A DNA stretch of 64,000 nucleotides. It comes from Streptococcus sanguinis. GTDB lineage: Bacteria > Bacillota > Bacilli > Lactobacillales > Streptococcaceae. Every line of letters starts with the position of its first letter. The stretch's first letter is position 1. The notes under the pieces are model-generated. The model saw only the letters and a program-made list of their open reading frames with translations. It ran no database searches and was not told the DNA's origin. The DNA lies in contig NZ_CP054570.1 in NCBI RefSeq assembly GCF_013343115.1, positions 2,168,501 to 2,232,500 of the forward strand, given 5' to 3'. Both the position numbers and the translations under genes were made by a program. This document shows, one piece after another, positions 34,854 to 42,792 of this stretch.

Positions 34854-35450
34854 ATGAAAAAAAGTCAAAAAACGGGTGGCCTCATTGCGATGATTGCCGC
34901 AGCTCTCTTTATTGATTTTTCTGTTTTATTTGGTTCTAATCTTAGTTGGGGATCCAAGTTAGTTATTGTTGGTCTGTCAGGGATAGGTCAGATTGTAGCT
35001 ATTTGGGGCTGGCTGCACATGAAACCATGGCCTCATAAGAGTCAGAAAGGTAAGGGAAAGACTATTTTTGACTTGTCTGCTAAGCTGTACACGATGCTTT
35101 TGTTTGCAGCAACCATTTTTTATACAGTAGGAATTTGGGTTGCGACCCCAAGCGAAAGATCTGGCATTAAAGAATGGATTTTGGGAGTTGGCCTCGTTAT
35201 TGAAGTGATTGTATTTGGTTTTTTCTCTTTGAAAAATGTCAAGGAAACTCCAGACGAACGCTTCTATGCGAATCTAGCTAAGGCAGCTAGCTTGATGTTT
35301 GTCTTTATACTAGGCGCACTGATGATCCTAGCAGTTATCATTGGATACATGGGTTCTTTCACTCTTTACATGGGTCAGATTTTTATTAGCATAGCTGCTT
35401 TGATTTGCATCTTTGCAGTTGTTTATCTTGTCTTAGAACGGAGAGGATAA
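34854..35450 (+). CDS. Membrane protein, function unknown
   Basis: A 198-residue protein with about six hydrophobic segments (starting at residues 12, 38, 79, 107, 143 and 172). No enzymatic motif. The stop is 2 bp before an XRE regulator gene, so the pair forms one unit. Such membrane-protein/small-XRE pairs are common in Gram-positive bacteria, with a role that is often unknown. GGAAAGGAG ribosome site. Confidence 0.82.
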   Translation: MKKSQKTGGLIAMIAAALFIDFSVLFGSNLSWGSKLVIVGLSGIGQIVAIWGWLHMKPWPHKSQKGKGKTIFDLSAKLYTMLLFAATIFYTVGIWVATPSERSGIKEWILGVGLVIEVIVFGFFSLKNVKETPDERFYANLAKAASLMFVFILGALMILAVIIGYMGSFTLYMGQIFISIAALICIFAVVYLVLERRG

Positions 35451-35452
35451 CC

Positions 35453-35677
35453 ATGGCCAAAGAAAGCAAGATTATTACTAATCTCAAATCCGTTCGCGAA
35501 TCCATGGGCATGACCCAGCAGGAGCTAGCCGACCGCATCGGCATGAGGCGCGAGACAATTCTGCACTTGGAAAATAACCGCTACAACCCTTCGCTGGAAA
35601 TGGCTCTCAAAATTGCTCAAGTTTTTAACCTTAAAGTGGAAGATCTCTTTGAACTCAGACAGAAAGAGGAGGCATAA
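35453..35677 (+). CDS. Small XRE-family transcriptional regulator
   Basis: A 74-residue helix-turn-helix protein: NLKSVRESMGMTQQELADRIGMRRETILHLENNRYNPSLEMALKIAQVF. The start was set at ATG 35453 (GGAGAGGATAACC before it). It is the Cro/XRE type with no effector domain. It probably represses its own unit through the TAACAC/GTGTTA sites upstream of the membrane protein gene. Confidence 0.93.
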   Translation: MAKESKIITNLKSVRESMGMTQQELADRIGMRRETILHLENNRYNPSLEMALKIAQVFNLKVEDLFELRQKEEA

Positions 35678-35784
35678 TTCTTTTCGAGACCTGCTAGTGA
35701 CATAAACCAGAATACTCTAGGCAGTTTGCTGCTTAGAGTATTCAATTTGTATATGAATCATCGTTTTTATCTTTTTCCAAAAAA

Positions 35785-35793
35785 TGCTATAAT
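35785..35793 (+). promoter_or_regulatory. Extended -10 element directly before the next ORF
   Basis: TGCTATAAT with TATAAT at 35788-35793, touching the ATG at 35794. If used, transcription begins inside the annotated ORF. Confidence 0.65.
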
Positions 35794-36345
35794 ATGAGCA
35801 AGTATGTAGAGTATAGAGGTATTAGGTTGGAAAATTGTGTTTATATCATTTCGGGTCCTCCAGGTGTTGGAAAAAGCAGTGTCAGTAAAGAATTAGCCTA
35901 TTCTTTTGACAAGAGTGCTGTGATAGAAGGCGACATGATTTATTTAATGGTTAAAAGCGGCTTAGTAGCACCTTGGGAAGACGATGGCTACTACATGGAT
36001 TTATTCTGGGACAATATCATTAGTCTTACCAGCAATTTACTTAATAGAAGCATGACTATCATCATAGACTATGTCATATTCGAGGAACAAATCAAAAAAA
36101 TTACAGATTTTTTAAAGGCCAGACAAACAAGATTAAAATACTGTGTATTGCTGGCAGAAGAAGAAAAGCTTAAAGAAAGGGACCTATCCAGAAATGAAAT
36201 AGAAAGAACGGGTGACTTATCAATCAAATCTAGAAAAGAGTTTCTAGCTAAAAATATTACTCAGGAGCATTTCCTTTATACGGATCAGTTAGATATCAGA
36301 GAAACTGTGAATCTCATAAAAACAGAAGATCGATTTTTTGTTTAA
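35794..36345 (+). CDS. P-loop kinase/AAA-type protein
   Basis: A 183-residue P-loop protein: Walker A GPPGVGKSSVSKELA (about residue 21) and a later IIIDYVIFEE stretch that fits Walker B. It resembles small nucleotide or sugar kinases and shikimate-kinase-like proteins; substrate unknown. The start is doubtful: the perfect -10 box ends at 35793, so a mRNA would not contain this ATG. The TTG at 35827 (giving a 172-residue MENCVYIISGPPG...), with AGAGG/TTAGG before it, is a better candidate. The gene ends at a strong terminator. Confidence 0.8.
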   Translation: MSKYVEYRGIRLENCVYIISGPPGVGKSSVSKELAYSFDKSAVIEGDMIYLMVKSGLVAPWEDDGYYMDLFWDNIISLTSNLLNRSMTIIIDYVIFEEQIKKITDFLKARQTRLKYCVLLAEEEKLKERDLSRNEIERTGDLSIKSRKEFLAKNITQEHFLYTDQLDIRETVNLIKTEDRFFV

Positions 36346-36359
36346 GAACGAATAAAAGA

Positions 36360-36396
36360 AAAAAAGCCTTTGAAATACTGATTTCAAAGGCTTTTC
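36360..36396 (+). terminator. Rho-independent terminator
   Basis: AAGCCTTTGAAAT / ATTTCAAAGGCTT, a perfect 13-bp stem with loop ACTG, followed by TTCTTT and preceded by an A run. Confidence 0.92.
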
Positions 36397-36656
36397 TTTA
36401 TCTCAATTATTTCACTTCTATCTACAGTTTCTAAATCTCTAAATATAATAGAGCTGAAGCAGTGGTAAAACAAATCATCAACAAACTTGGTAATATCTTA
36501 GAAAATAATTTCTTTATAGTCCAAGTCGGTTTGCTTTAAATTATACTTTTTTCTTAAACATTTGCTACGAGTAGGTCTTTCTTGTGAGTAATTTTCATCA
36601 AAAAATTTCATAGATAAGTCCTATATATAATCATGGAAAAGTAGTAAAAATAGTTG
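36397..36656. other. Intergenic region without recognised gene
   Basis: About 260 bp of AT-rich sequence between the P-loop gene and cadX, which converge on it. Only short frames. No repeat or RNA recognised. Confidence 0.6.
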
Positions 36657-36995
36657 TTATCCTAGTTGATTAAAAAAATCTCTGATTTCCTCATCTTTTA
36701 TAAAATAATATATAATTTTCCCCTCTCTTCTAGTATCCAAGATGTTTTGATTGGCTAGTTTACGAAGATGGTGGGAGGCAGATGCCATACTGAGATTTAG
36801 TAAACAGGCTATATCGCAGACACAGAGTTCTTCAACAACAAGGAGATAAAAGATGATATTTATCTGTTTATTATCGGTAAACTTTGATAAAATGCGAAGT
36901 GATTTTTGGACTTTTTCCTTTTCAAGGTAGTTCGTTGCGGTTGTAACATTTTGTTGATTTATAACATTCACTTGGCAGATACTATCTTTTTTCAT
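36657..36995 (-). CDS. cadX: CadX/CadC-type ArsR-family metal-responsive regulator
   Basis: A 112-residue ArsR/SmtB winged-helix protein. Start chosen at the ATG complementary to 36993-36995 (MKKDSICQVNVIN), with AGGAGAAAA before it. The motif ELCVCDIACLLNLSMASASHHLRKL contains the Cys pair (CVC) of cadmium/lead sensors. It lies 11 bp after cadD, the same order as the staphylococcal and streptococcal cadDX pair. It probably controls the promoter before cadD. Confidence 0.9.
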   Translation of the reverse strand: MKKDSICQVNVINQQNVTTATNYLEKEKVQKSLRILSKFTDNKQINIIFYLLVVEELCVCDIACLLNLSMASASHHLRKLANQNILDTRREGKIIYYFIKDEEIRDFFNQLG

Positions 36996-37006
36996 AATAT
37001 TTTCTC

Positions 37007-37621
37007 CTAGCTTAACACAGTCCATAGCATGTTAAAACTGTTGTTTTCAATCAGGATATATATCCCCAATCCTAAATAAACAACGGCAATAAACCATCTG
37101 CTATATTTTTCCAAGGTTTCTCCAATAGAAGGGACTTGTGCCAATTTTTGGGCAGAAAAAACCAAGAGATAAATCATGACTAGAAAAGTAAGTAAAGTCA
37201 CTATCAAATTCGCTAAATTTAAGGTGGTAAAATATGGGACAAAGACACCAATATTGTCAGCGCCACAACTTGCAAAAGTAATCATAGCGACTAGAAAAAT
37301 CAGGTTTTTATTGTCTTTTCGCAAACCATCTTTTGCAATAGCTTCTCCATCAGAATCTCCTAAAAGCAAAACTTTGAGGCCTAGGAAAATTGGAATCAAA
37401 CCGAGTAAACCTAAAATCTCTTTACTAGGAATATAATTTAAGACAAATGCAAAAAGCAAACTTAGGAATATTAGACTAACAGAGCCTAGAAATTGTCCTA
37501 AATAGATGTTAATGATGTCTTTTCTGCTTTTTCTTTTGGCAAAAAATAACATTAGGATAATAAGTAAGTCTACGGCTGTCCCAGAATACAGGATTATTGA
37601 AGTAACAACATTTTGAACCAT
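37007..37621 (-). CDS. cadD: CadD-type cadmium resistance transporter
   Basis: A 204-residue CadD-family membrane protein with five or six helices (MVQNVVTSIILYSGTAVDLLIILMLFF, FLVAMITFASCGADNIGVFVPYF). Start at the ATG complementary to 37619-37621, which follows GAGGTG at a good distance; the in-frame ATG 12 bases upstream is less likely. CadD proteins give resistance to cadmium, probably by efflux. It is the first gene of the cadD-cadX unit. Confidence 0.92.
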   Translation of the reverse strand: MVQNVVTSIILYSGTAVDLLIILMLFFAKRKSRKDIINIYLGQFLGSVSLIFLSLLFAFVLNYIPSKEILGLLGLIPIFLGLKVLLLGDSDGEAIAKDGLRKDNKNLIFLVAMITFASCGADNIGVFVPYFTTLNLANLIVTLLTFLVMIYLLVFSAQKLAQVPSIGETLEKYSRWFIAVVYLGLGIYILIENNSFNMLWTVLS

Positions 37622-37630
37622 AAAACACCT

Positions 37631-37682
37631 CATTCAAATATATTTTTGAATGTATTTTAACATTAAACTTTGTAGATGTCAA
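37631..37682 (-). promoter_or_regulatory. cadD promoter and CadX operator
   Basis: On the minus strand TTGACA (37677-37682), 17 bases, TAAAAT (37654-37659). Directly after the -10 is a perfect inverted repeat CATTCAAA-TATATT-TTTGAATG (37631-37652), of the ArsR/CadC operator type, covering the transcription start. Confidence 0.82.
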
Positions 37683-37732
37683 CTTCAGCTCCATCAAAAT
37701 ATAGATAAGAAGGTAGTGTACCAAATATTAAA

Positions 37733-37763
37733 AAGCCCTGCCATAGAAATTATAGCAGGGCTT
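37733..37763 (-). terminator. Terminator-like hairpin in the cad-rpmG gap
   Basis: AAGCCCTGC / GCAGGGCTT, perfect 9-bp stem with a 13-base loop. On the minus strand a TTTTTAA run follows. It could be a second terminator for rpmF-rpmG. Confidence 0.65.
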
Positions 37764-37787
37764 AACTTCAATATCCAGATGATATAT

Positions 37788-37820
37788 TTATCTAAAAAAG
37801 GTAGAGAAAAAGGTAGAGTT
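37788..37820. repeat. Short tandem repeat in the gap before rpmG
   Basis: AAAAAGGTAGAG occurs twice in a row (TAAAAAAGGTAGAGAAAAAGGTAGAG, about 37792-37818). Purpose unknown. Confidence 0.55.
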
Positions 37821-37862
37821 TGAATTGAAATACAGTGCAATATATCGCATTTGGCAAAAAGA

Positions 37863-37890
37863 AAAAACGCTTGAAATCAGCGTTTTTCTT
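37863..37890 (-). terminator. Terminator of rpmF-rpmG
   Basis: AAAAAACGCT / AGCGTTTTT with loop TGAAATC; T run on the minus strand. It follows the rpmG stop by about 25 bp. Confidence 0.85.
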
Positions 37891-37913
37891 CTGTATTGAT
37901 TCGTATTGAATGC

Positions 37914-38063
37914 TTACTTCACTTCTGTAAACACAACGTGCTTGCGAAGTTTTGGTGAGTATTTCTTCAATTGAAGACGGTCTGGTGTGTTGCGTTTGTT
38001 TTTAGAAGTAAGGTACAAGCGTTCACCAGATTCTTTGTGTTCAAGTGTAATATTTACGCGCAT
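37914..38063 (-). CDS. rpmG: Ribosomal protein L33 (bL33)
   Basis: A 49-residue protein ([20 protein letters not shown], then [20 protein letters not shown]) that is the normal size for bL33. No zinc cysteines, so it is the zinc-independent (C-minus) form. Read from the minus strand between 38063 and the TAA at 37914; 15 bp after rpmF. Confidence 0.95.
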
Positions 38064-38078
38064 GGTAGCTCCCTTCTA

Positions 38079-38261
38079 TTATTCTGCTGCAGCAGCTTTG
38101 GCGATCTTACGGCCCTTGTAGTATCCTTTAAGGGATACACGGTGAGAGCGTGAGTAGTCACCAGTAGTTTCGTCAAAAGTTACAGTTGGAGCTGTCACTT
38201 TGTAGTGAGTGCGGCGTTTGTTTTTCTTCGCTTTGGAAGTGCGACGTGCAGGTACTGCCAT
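38079..38261 (-). CDS. rpmF: Ribosomal protein L32 (bL32)
   Basis: A 60-residue protein ([39 protein letters not shown]). Typical bL32 length; it lacks the zinc cysteines and is the C-minus form. GGAGAAAC ribosome site before the ATG. First gene of the rpmF-rpmG unit. Confidence 0.96.
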   Translation of the reverse strand: MAVPARRTSKAKKNKRRTHYKVTAPTVTFDETTGDYSRSHRVSLKGYYKGRKIAKAAAAE

Positions 38262-38323
38262 TGTTTGTTTCTCCTTTTAGTTTATGAATTCGATTCAATT
38301 TGATGATTTTCATCAACTTTAAC

Positions 38324-38352
38324 AGTATAACAAAACTTTTTTGTAAAGTAAA
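38324..38352 (-). promoter_or_regulatory. Promoter of rpmF-rpmG
   Basis: On the minus strand TTTACT (38347-38352), 17 bases, TATACT (38324-38329), about 60 bp before rpmF. Confidence 0.7.
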
Positions 38353-38456
38353 GTTACTTGACAGATTTTTTCTTCTTTTTGAGAAAAACCTTATCTTCTA
38401 GTTGTCTTCTTTTTACTTGATAGGAAAAAGTTTCAAATCCGCCTCTATATTTTCCC

Positions 38457-38471
38457 AATCTTCTGAAAATT
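38457..38471 (+). promoter_or_regulatory. CodY-like box upstream of ilvD
   Basis: AATCTTCTGAAAATT matches the CodY consensus AATTTTCnGAAAATT with one difference. It lies 38 bp before the TATAAT at 38509-38514, so CodY bound there would block the ilvD promoter region. Confidence 0.7.
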
Positions 38472-38508
38472 TAAAAATTTTCTTCTGTAAAATACAGCCT
38501 AAGTGTGG

Positions 38509-38514
38509 TATAAT
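38509..38514 (+). promoter_or_regulatory. -10 element of ilvD
   Basis: TATAAT preceded by GTGG. About 36 bp before the ATG at 38550. The -35 element is not clear; CTGTA-AAA-TACAG, a small palindrome, occupies that place. Confidence 0.65.
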
Positions 38515-38549
38515 AAAGCACAAAGATTACTGTAATGAAAGGGAAAGAT

Positions 38550-40253
38550 ATGACAGATAAGGACATTCGTCACAGAAGTAAGATTTATGACAGTATGGTT
38601 AAATCTCCTAACCGTGCCATGCTTCGAGCGACGGGGATGACTGATAAAGATTTTGAAACGCCTATTGTTGGGGTGATTTCCACTTGGGCGGAAAATACAC
38701 CTTGTAACATCCATTTGCATGATTTAGGCAAGCTAGCCAAGGAAGGCATCAAAGCAGAGGGTGCTTGGCCAGTTCAGTACGGAACTATTACGGTTGCGGA
38801 TGGGATTGCCATGGGAACGCCCGGGATGCGATTCTCTCTAACCTCACGCGACATCATCGCAGACTCCATCGAGGCTGCAATGGGTGGGCATAATGTGGAT
38901 GCCTTTGTAGCTATCGGGGGCTGTGATAAAAATATGCCTGGCTCCATGATTGCCATTGCTAATATGGATATTCCTGCTGTCTTTGCCTACGGCGGAACGA
39001 TTGCGCCGGGGAATCTGGACGGCAAGGATATTGACTTGGTTTCTGTCTTTGAAGGAATCGGGAAATGGAACCATGGTGACTTGACAGCTGAGGAAGTGCG
39101 GCGCATTGAGTGTAATGCCTGCCCTGGTCCTGGTGGCTGTGGCGGTATGTATACGGCCAATACTATGGCGACGGCTATTGAAGTTCTAGGCATGAGTCTG
39201 CCAGGATCATCTTCTCACCCTGCTGAGTCCAAGGACAAGCAAGAGGATATCGAAGCAGCTGGTCGTGCTGTTGTAAAAATGCTGAAAATGGGGCTGAAGC
39301 CATCTGATATTTTGACACGTGAAGCCTTTGAAGATGCAATCACAGTTACCATGGCTCTGGGTGGCTCGACCAATGCTACTCTGCACTTGCTGGCCATGGC
39401 GCATGCGGCCAATGTTGAGCTGACGCTTGATGACTTCAATGTCATTCAAGAGAAGGTACCACATTTGGCTGACTTGAAACCGTCCGGTCAGTATGTCTTC
39501 CAAGACCTTTATGAGGTTGGTGGAGTGCCGGCTGTGATGAAATATCTCTTGGCGAACGGCTTCCTGCATGGTGACCGCATTACTTGTACAGGTAAGACTG
39601 TGGAAGAGAATCTGGCAGAATTTGCTGATCTGACACCAGGTCAAAAGGTCATTATGCCGCTTGAAAATCCAAAACGTGCAGACGGTCCGCTTATCATCTT
39701 GCATGGTAATCTAGCTCCAGACGGCGCTGTTGCTAAGGTTTCTGGTGTTAAAGTACGCCGTCACGTCGGACCGGCCAAGGTCTTTGACTCAGAAGAAGCC
39801 GCTATTGATGCGGTACTGGCCGATGAAGTGGTCGATGGCGATGTGGTTGTAGTTCGCTACGTTGGACCAAAGGGTGGCCCTGGTATGCCAGAGATGCTGT
39901 CACTTTCGTCTATTATCGTAGGGAAGGGGCAAGGAGACAAGGTGGCTCTTCTAACAGATGGTCGCTTCTCAGGTGGTACTTACGGCCTGGTTGTCGGACA
40001 CATTGCTCCGGAAGCTCAGGATGGTGGCCCGATTGCCTATCTTCGTACAGGCGATATGGTCACGGTTGACCAAGATACCAAGGAAATTTCCATGGCAGTC
40101 TCTGACGAAGAGTTGGCGAAACGCAAGGCAGAAACGACCATCCCACCGCTTTATAGTCGCGGGGTACTTGGTAAATATGCTCACATGGTATCCTCTGCAG
40201 CTAAAGGTGCTGTTACTGACTTCTGGAAACCAGAAGAAACCGGCAAGAAATAG
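38550..40253 (+). CDS. ilvD: IlvD, dihydroxy-acid dehydratase
   Basis: A 567-residue Fe-S dehydratase for isoleucine and valine synthesis. Start ATG 38550 with GAAAGGGAAAG before it; an upstream in-frame ATG at 38535 has no ribosome site. Cluster cysteines are in [12 protein letters not shown] and [20 protein letters not shown]. The [19 protein letters not shown] motif near the C-terminus is intact. It is probably under CodY control and stands alone, followed by its own terminator. Confidence 0.97.
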   Translation: MTDKDIRHRSKIYDSMVKSPNRAMLRATGMTDKDFETPIVGVISTWAENTPCNIHLHDLGKLAKEGIKAEGAWPVQYGTITVADGIAMGTPGMRFSLTSRDIIADSIEAAMGGHNVDAFVAIGGCDKNMPGSMIAIANMDIPAVFAYGGTIAPGNLDGKDIDLVSVFEGIGKWNHGDLTAEEVRRIECNACPGPGGCGGMYTANTMATAIEVLGMSLPGSSSHPAESKDKQEDIEAAGRAVVKMLKMGLKPSDILTREAFEDAITVTMALGGSTNATLHLLAMAHAANVELTLDDFNVIQEKVPHLADLKPSGQYVFQDLYEVGGVPAVMKYLLANGFLHGDRITCTGKTVEENLAEFADLTPGQKVIMPLENPKRADGPLIILHGNLAPDGAVAKVSGVKVRRHVGPAKVFDSEEAAIDAVLADEVVDGDVVVVRYVGPKGGPGMPEMLSLSSIIVGKGQGDKVALLTDGRFSGGTYGLVVGHIAPEAQDGGPIAYLRTGDMVTVDQDTKEISMAVSDEELAKRKAETTIPPLYSRGVLGKYAHMVSSAAKGAVTDFWKPEETGKK

Positions 40254-40269
40254 CTTATATATGATAAAA

Positions 40270-40297
40270 GAACCCGCTAGTTTTTCTAGCGGGTTTG
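40270..40297 (+). terminator. Terminator of ilvD
   Basis: AACCCGCTAG / CTAGCGGGTTT, 10-bp perfect stem with loop TTTTT. Confidence 0.9.
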
Positions 40298-40335
40298 ATA
40301 TTTTTATTTTAAATGTAGATGAACTAGTCGTCTTC

Positions 40336-40677
40336 TTATCTAGGACTGATCCCTAAGGCAATGCGGCCGAAACGGCTGATACGGGTGATTTTCCAAGCAG
40401 GAGACCAAGTAACCTTGACAGAGGCACTTTCAATCTCATCGATTTTTTTAAGAGAGTCCATGATGGCGATGGGCAGACTCTCAGCACAATCACAGGCTGT
40501 ATCGGTAAAGGTCATGACAACCTTGCAGTGGCCATTTTCGTCTAAGTTGATTTCATAAATCAACCCTAAGTTATAGACATCCAGCTCTACATCCGGATCG
40601 TAAATACGCTCGAGCTTCTCCACCAATTTATCCTGAATGGCAGCTGCTCGATCATTGATTTTGATATCGTCTCTCAT
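40336..40677 (-). CDS. SufT/MIP18-family (DUF59) Fe-S assembly factor
   Basis: A 113-residue DUF59 protein: LERIYDPDVELDVYNLGLIYEIN and TFTDTACDCAESLPIAI contain the conserved motif with the reactive Cys. Members help to load Fe-S clusters, so its position next to ilvD, an Fe-S enzyme, makes sense. It is transcribed from the opposite strand. GAAGGGGATAG ribosome site. Confidence 0.88.
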   Translation of the reverse strand: MRDDIKINDRAAAIQDKLVEKLERIYDPDVELDVYNLGLIYEINLDENGHCKVVMTFTDTACDCAESLPIAIMDSLKKIDEIESASVKVTWSPAWKITRISRFGRIALGISPR

Positions 40678-40857
40678 GGCTATCCCCTTCTATCTGAGTT
40701 GAATTGTTTTTATTTTCTCACAATTCAGACTTTTTTTCAAGCTATTTTGGAACATGAAAACGGATTTAGTTCTTCCAAATGAAAAATCCCTTTCGGGCTC
40801 CTCAAAATGGCGGACTTATGATAGAATATAAGTACTAAAGAAGGCGGAGGTCAGAAG

Positions 40858-42138
40858 ATGAAATTACAAAAACCTAAAGGAACTCAGGACATTCTTCCTC
40901 AAGAATCAGCCAAGTGGCAGTATGTAGAAGACTTTGCCCGCAAGACATTTAGAAAATACAATTACGGTGAAATCCGCACGCCAATTTTTGAGCACTATGA
41001 GGTCATCAGCCGCTCGGTCGGGGATACGACAGACATTGTGACCAAGGAAATGTATGACTTCTATGACAAGGGCGACCGCCATATCACGCTGCGTCCAGAG
41101 GGGACAGCACCCGTGGTGCGTTCTTATGTAGAGAATAAACTTTTTGCTCCTGAAGTGCAAAAGCCTGTCAAAGTCTATTATATGGGCTCTATGTTCCGCT
41201 ATGAGCGGCCTCAGGCTGGCCGTCTGCGGGAGTTTCACCAGATTGGTGCAGAGTGCTTTGGATCTAGCAATCCTGCTACAGATGTAGAAATGATTGCCAT
41301 GGCGGCTCAATTTTTCAAGGATATTGGCATTACCAATGTCAGCTTGGAGCTTAACTCGCTGGGGAATCCTGAGAGCAGAGCTGCTTACCGTCAGGCCTTG
41401 ATTGATTATCTGACCCCACTGAAGGCTAGCCTATCAGCAGATAGCCAACGTCGCTTGGAGGAGAATCCGCTGCGCGTGCTGGATTCTAAAGAGCCCGAGG
41501 ACAAGGCGGCTGTAGAAGGTGCTCCGTCTATTCTGGACTATCTGGATGAGGAGAGCAGTACCTATTTTGCGGCTGTTCGCTCCATGCTAGAGACCTTACA
41601 GATTCCTTATGTCATCAATACCAACATGGTCCGTGGCTTGGACTACTATAATCACACAATTTTCGAGTTTACGACAGAGGTGGCTGGCAGTCAGCTGACT
41701 ATTTGTGCTGGCGGCCGTTATGATGGGCTGGTGGCTTACTTTGGTGGCCCTGAAACGCCAGGTGTTGGCTTTGGTATGGGCTTAGAACGCCTACTTCTCG
41801 TACTTGACAAGCAAGGAGTAGAGCTGCCGATTGAAACTGCTCTGGATGTTTATGTAGCCGTTCTAGGAGCTGGTGCCAATGGCAGAGCTTTGGAGTTAGT
41901 GCAGGCTCTCCGCGCACAGGGATTTGCGGTAGAAAGGGATTATCTAGACCGCAAGCTCAAGGCTCAGTTTAAGTCGGCTGACATCTTTAAAGCCAAAACT
42001 CTTATCACCTTGGGGGAAAGCGAAGTGGAGAGCGGTCAGGTGACTGTTAAGAACAATCATAATCGTGAGGAGATTACTGTTAGCCTAGACCAAATCCAAG
42101 AAAACTATCAGCTTATTTTTGAGAAATTGGGGTTTTAA
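40858..42138 (+). CDS. hisS: HisS, histidyl-tRNA synthetase
   Basis: A 426-residue class II tRNA synthetase. [14 protein letters not shown] starts the family; motif 2 is in [29 protein letters not shown], the histidine motifs are [13 protein letters not shown] and [13 protein letters not shown], and motif 3 is [14 protein letters not shown]. The C-terminal anticodon-binding domain is complete. It is alone between the DUF59 gene and the T7SS locus. AAGGCGGAGG ribosome site. Confidence 0.98.
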   Translation: MKLQKPKGTQDILPQESAKWQYVEDFARKTFRKYNYGEIRTPIFEHYEVISRSVGDTTDIVTKEMYDFYDKGDRHITLRPEGTAPVVRSYVENKLFAPEVQKPVKVYYMGSMFRYERPQAGRLREFHQIGAECFGSSNPATDVEMIAMAAQFFKDIGITNVSLELNSLGNPESRAAYRQALIDYLTPLKASLSADSQRRLEENPLRVLDSKEPEDKAAVEGAPSILDYLDEESSTYFAAVRSMLETLQIPYVINTNMVRGLDYYNHTIFEFTTEVAGSQLTICAGGRYDGLVAYFGGPETPGVGFGMGLERLLLVLDKQGVELPIETALDVYVAVLGAGANGRALELVQALRAQGFAVERDYLDRKLKAQFKSADIFKAKTLITLGESEVESGQVTVKNNHNREEITVSLDQIQENYQLIFEKLGF

Positions 42139-42194
42139 AGGCTTAATTCTAACAGGAGAAAACGTTATAGTATCAGATGTTTGAATGAATTTGG

Positions 42195-42268
42195 TTGACA
42201 ACTTGTCAATATGTTTTCTAAAAAAATATCTTTAAAAGCTTGAAACCTAAAGTGATTGTTGATATAAT
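42195..42268 (+). promoter_or_regulatory. esxA promoter with upstream palindrome
   Basis: TTGAAA (42240-42245), 17 bases, TATAAT (42263-42268). Upstream at 42195-42209 is a 15-bp palindrome, TTGACAA-C-TTGTCAA. The same half-sites occur in the pilus leader at 12759-12785. Confidence 0.75.
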
Positions 42269-42305
42269 GTTTTTGTTGTATAAATTTGCTAAAGGAGAAA
42301 CAACT

Positions 42306-42593
42306 ATGGCACAAATTAAATTAACTCCAGAAGAACTTCGTACATCTGCAAACAGATACACTGAAGGTTCTGAAAATGTAACTCAAGTTTTGACCACATT
42401 GACTAATGAACAAGCAATTATTGCTGATAACTGGGATGGTTCTGCATTTGATAGCTTTGAAGCACAATTCAATGAATTGTCTCCAAAAATCAAAGAATTT
42501 GCACAATTGCTCCAAGATATCAATGCTCAGTTGATTAAAGTTGCTGACATCGTTGAGCAAACTGACCAAGATATCGCTGCACAAATTCACTAA
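42306..42593 (+). CDS. esxA: EsxA, WXG100-family T7SS secreted protein
   Basis: A 95-residue WXG100 protein: two helices around the turn motif W-D-G (NWDGSAFDSFEAQFNEL), and a C-terminal YxxxD/E-like end replaced by VADIVEQTDQDIAAQIH. Start ATG 42306 after AAAGGAGAAAC. It is the conserved secreted substrate of type VII systems. It has its own promoter and terminator, so it can be made in excess over the membrane machine. Confidence 0.95.
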   Translation: MAQIKLTPEELRTSANRYTEGSENVTQVLTTLTNEQAIIADNWDGSAFDSFEAQFNELSPKIKEFAQLLQDINAQLIKVADIVEQTDQDIAAQIH

Positions 42594-42611
42594 TTTTGTT
42601 ATAACGGCTTT

Positions 42612-42637
42612 AGGAAGGCGAGAGCCTTCCTATTTTT
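42612..42637 (+). terminator. Terminator of esxA
   Basis: AGGAAGGC / GCCTTCCT, perfect 8-bp stem with loop GAGA, followed by TATTTTT. Confidence 0.92.
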
Positions 42638-42690
42638 GTAAAGATTAAAAATGAAAAAATGGCGGTTTCTTTCATATCAAATAATAAAAC

Positions 42691-42753
42691 TGCTACAATG
42701 TCAAGACAAGCTCTAACAATCTGGATCAGTATTTGAATTAGAATGTTAGGGCT
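42691..42753 (+). promoter_or_regulatory. Second T7SS promoter element and leader hairpin before esaA
   Basis: TGCTACAAT (TACAAT at 42694-42699) is an extended -10 element. It is followed by GCTCTAACA (42711-42719) which pairs with TGTTAGGGC (42745-42753, one wobble). The hairpin would be in the 5' leader of the esaA-essC mRNA. Confidence 0.55.
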
Positions 42754-42792
42754 ATCTGTGTCTTTTTTGAGTGCTCCTTATGTAAAAAATAA

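Noticed and set aside
37788..37860. Possible phage or ICE attachment site next to rpmG
   Set aside because: There is only a short tandem repeat; no integrase gene, no second att copy and no tRNA were found in the window.
37971..38153. Plus-strand ORF opposite rpmG and rpmF
   Set aside because: It is the complement of two ribosomal protein genes that are certain from their sequence.
41150..41900. Possible T-box or other riboswitch linked to hisS or aspS
   Set aside because: The upstream gaps of both genes are short and lack a T-box (TGGnACCGCG-like) sequence and an attenuator hairpin.
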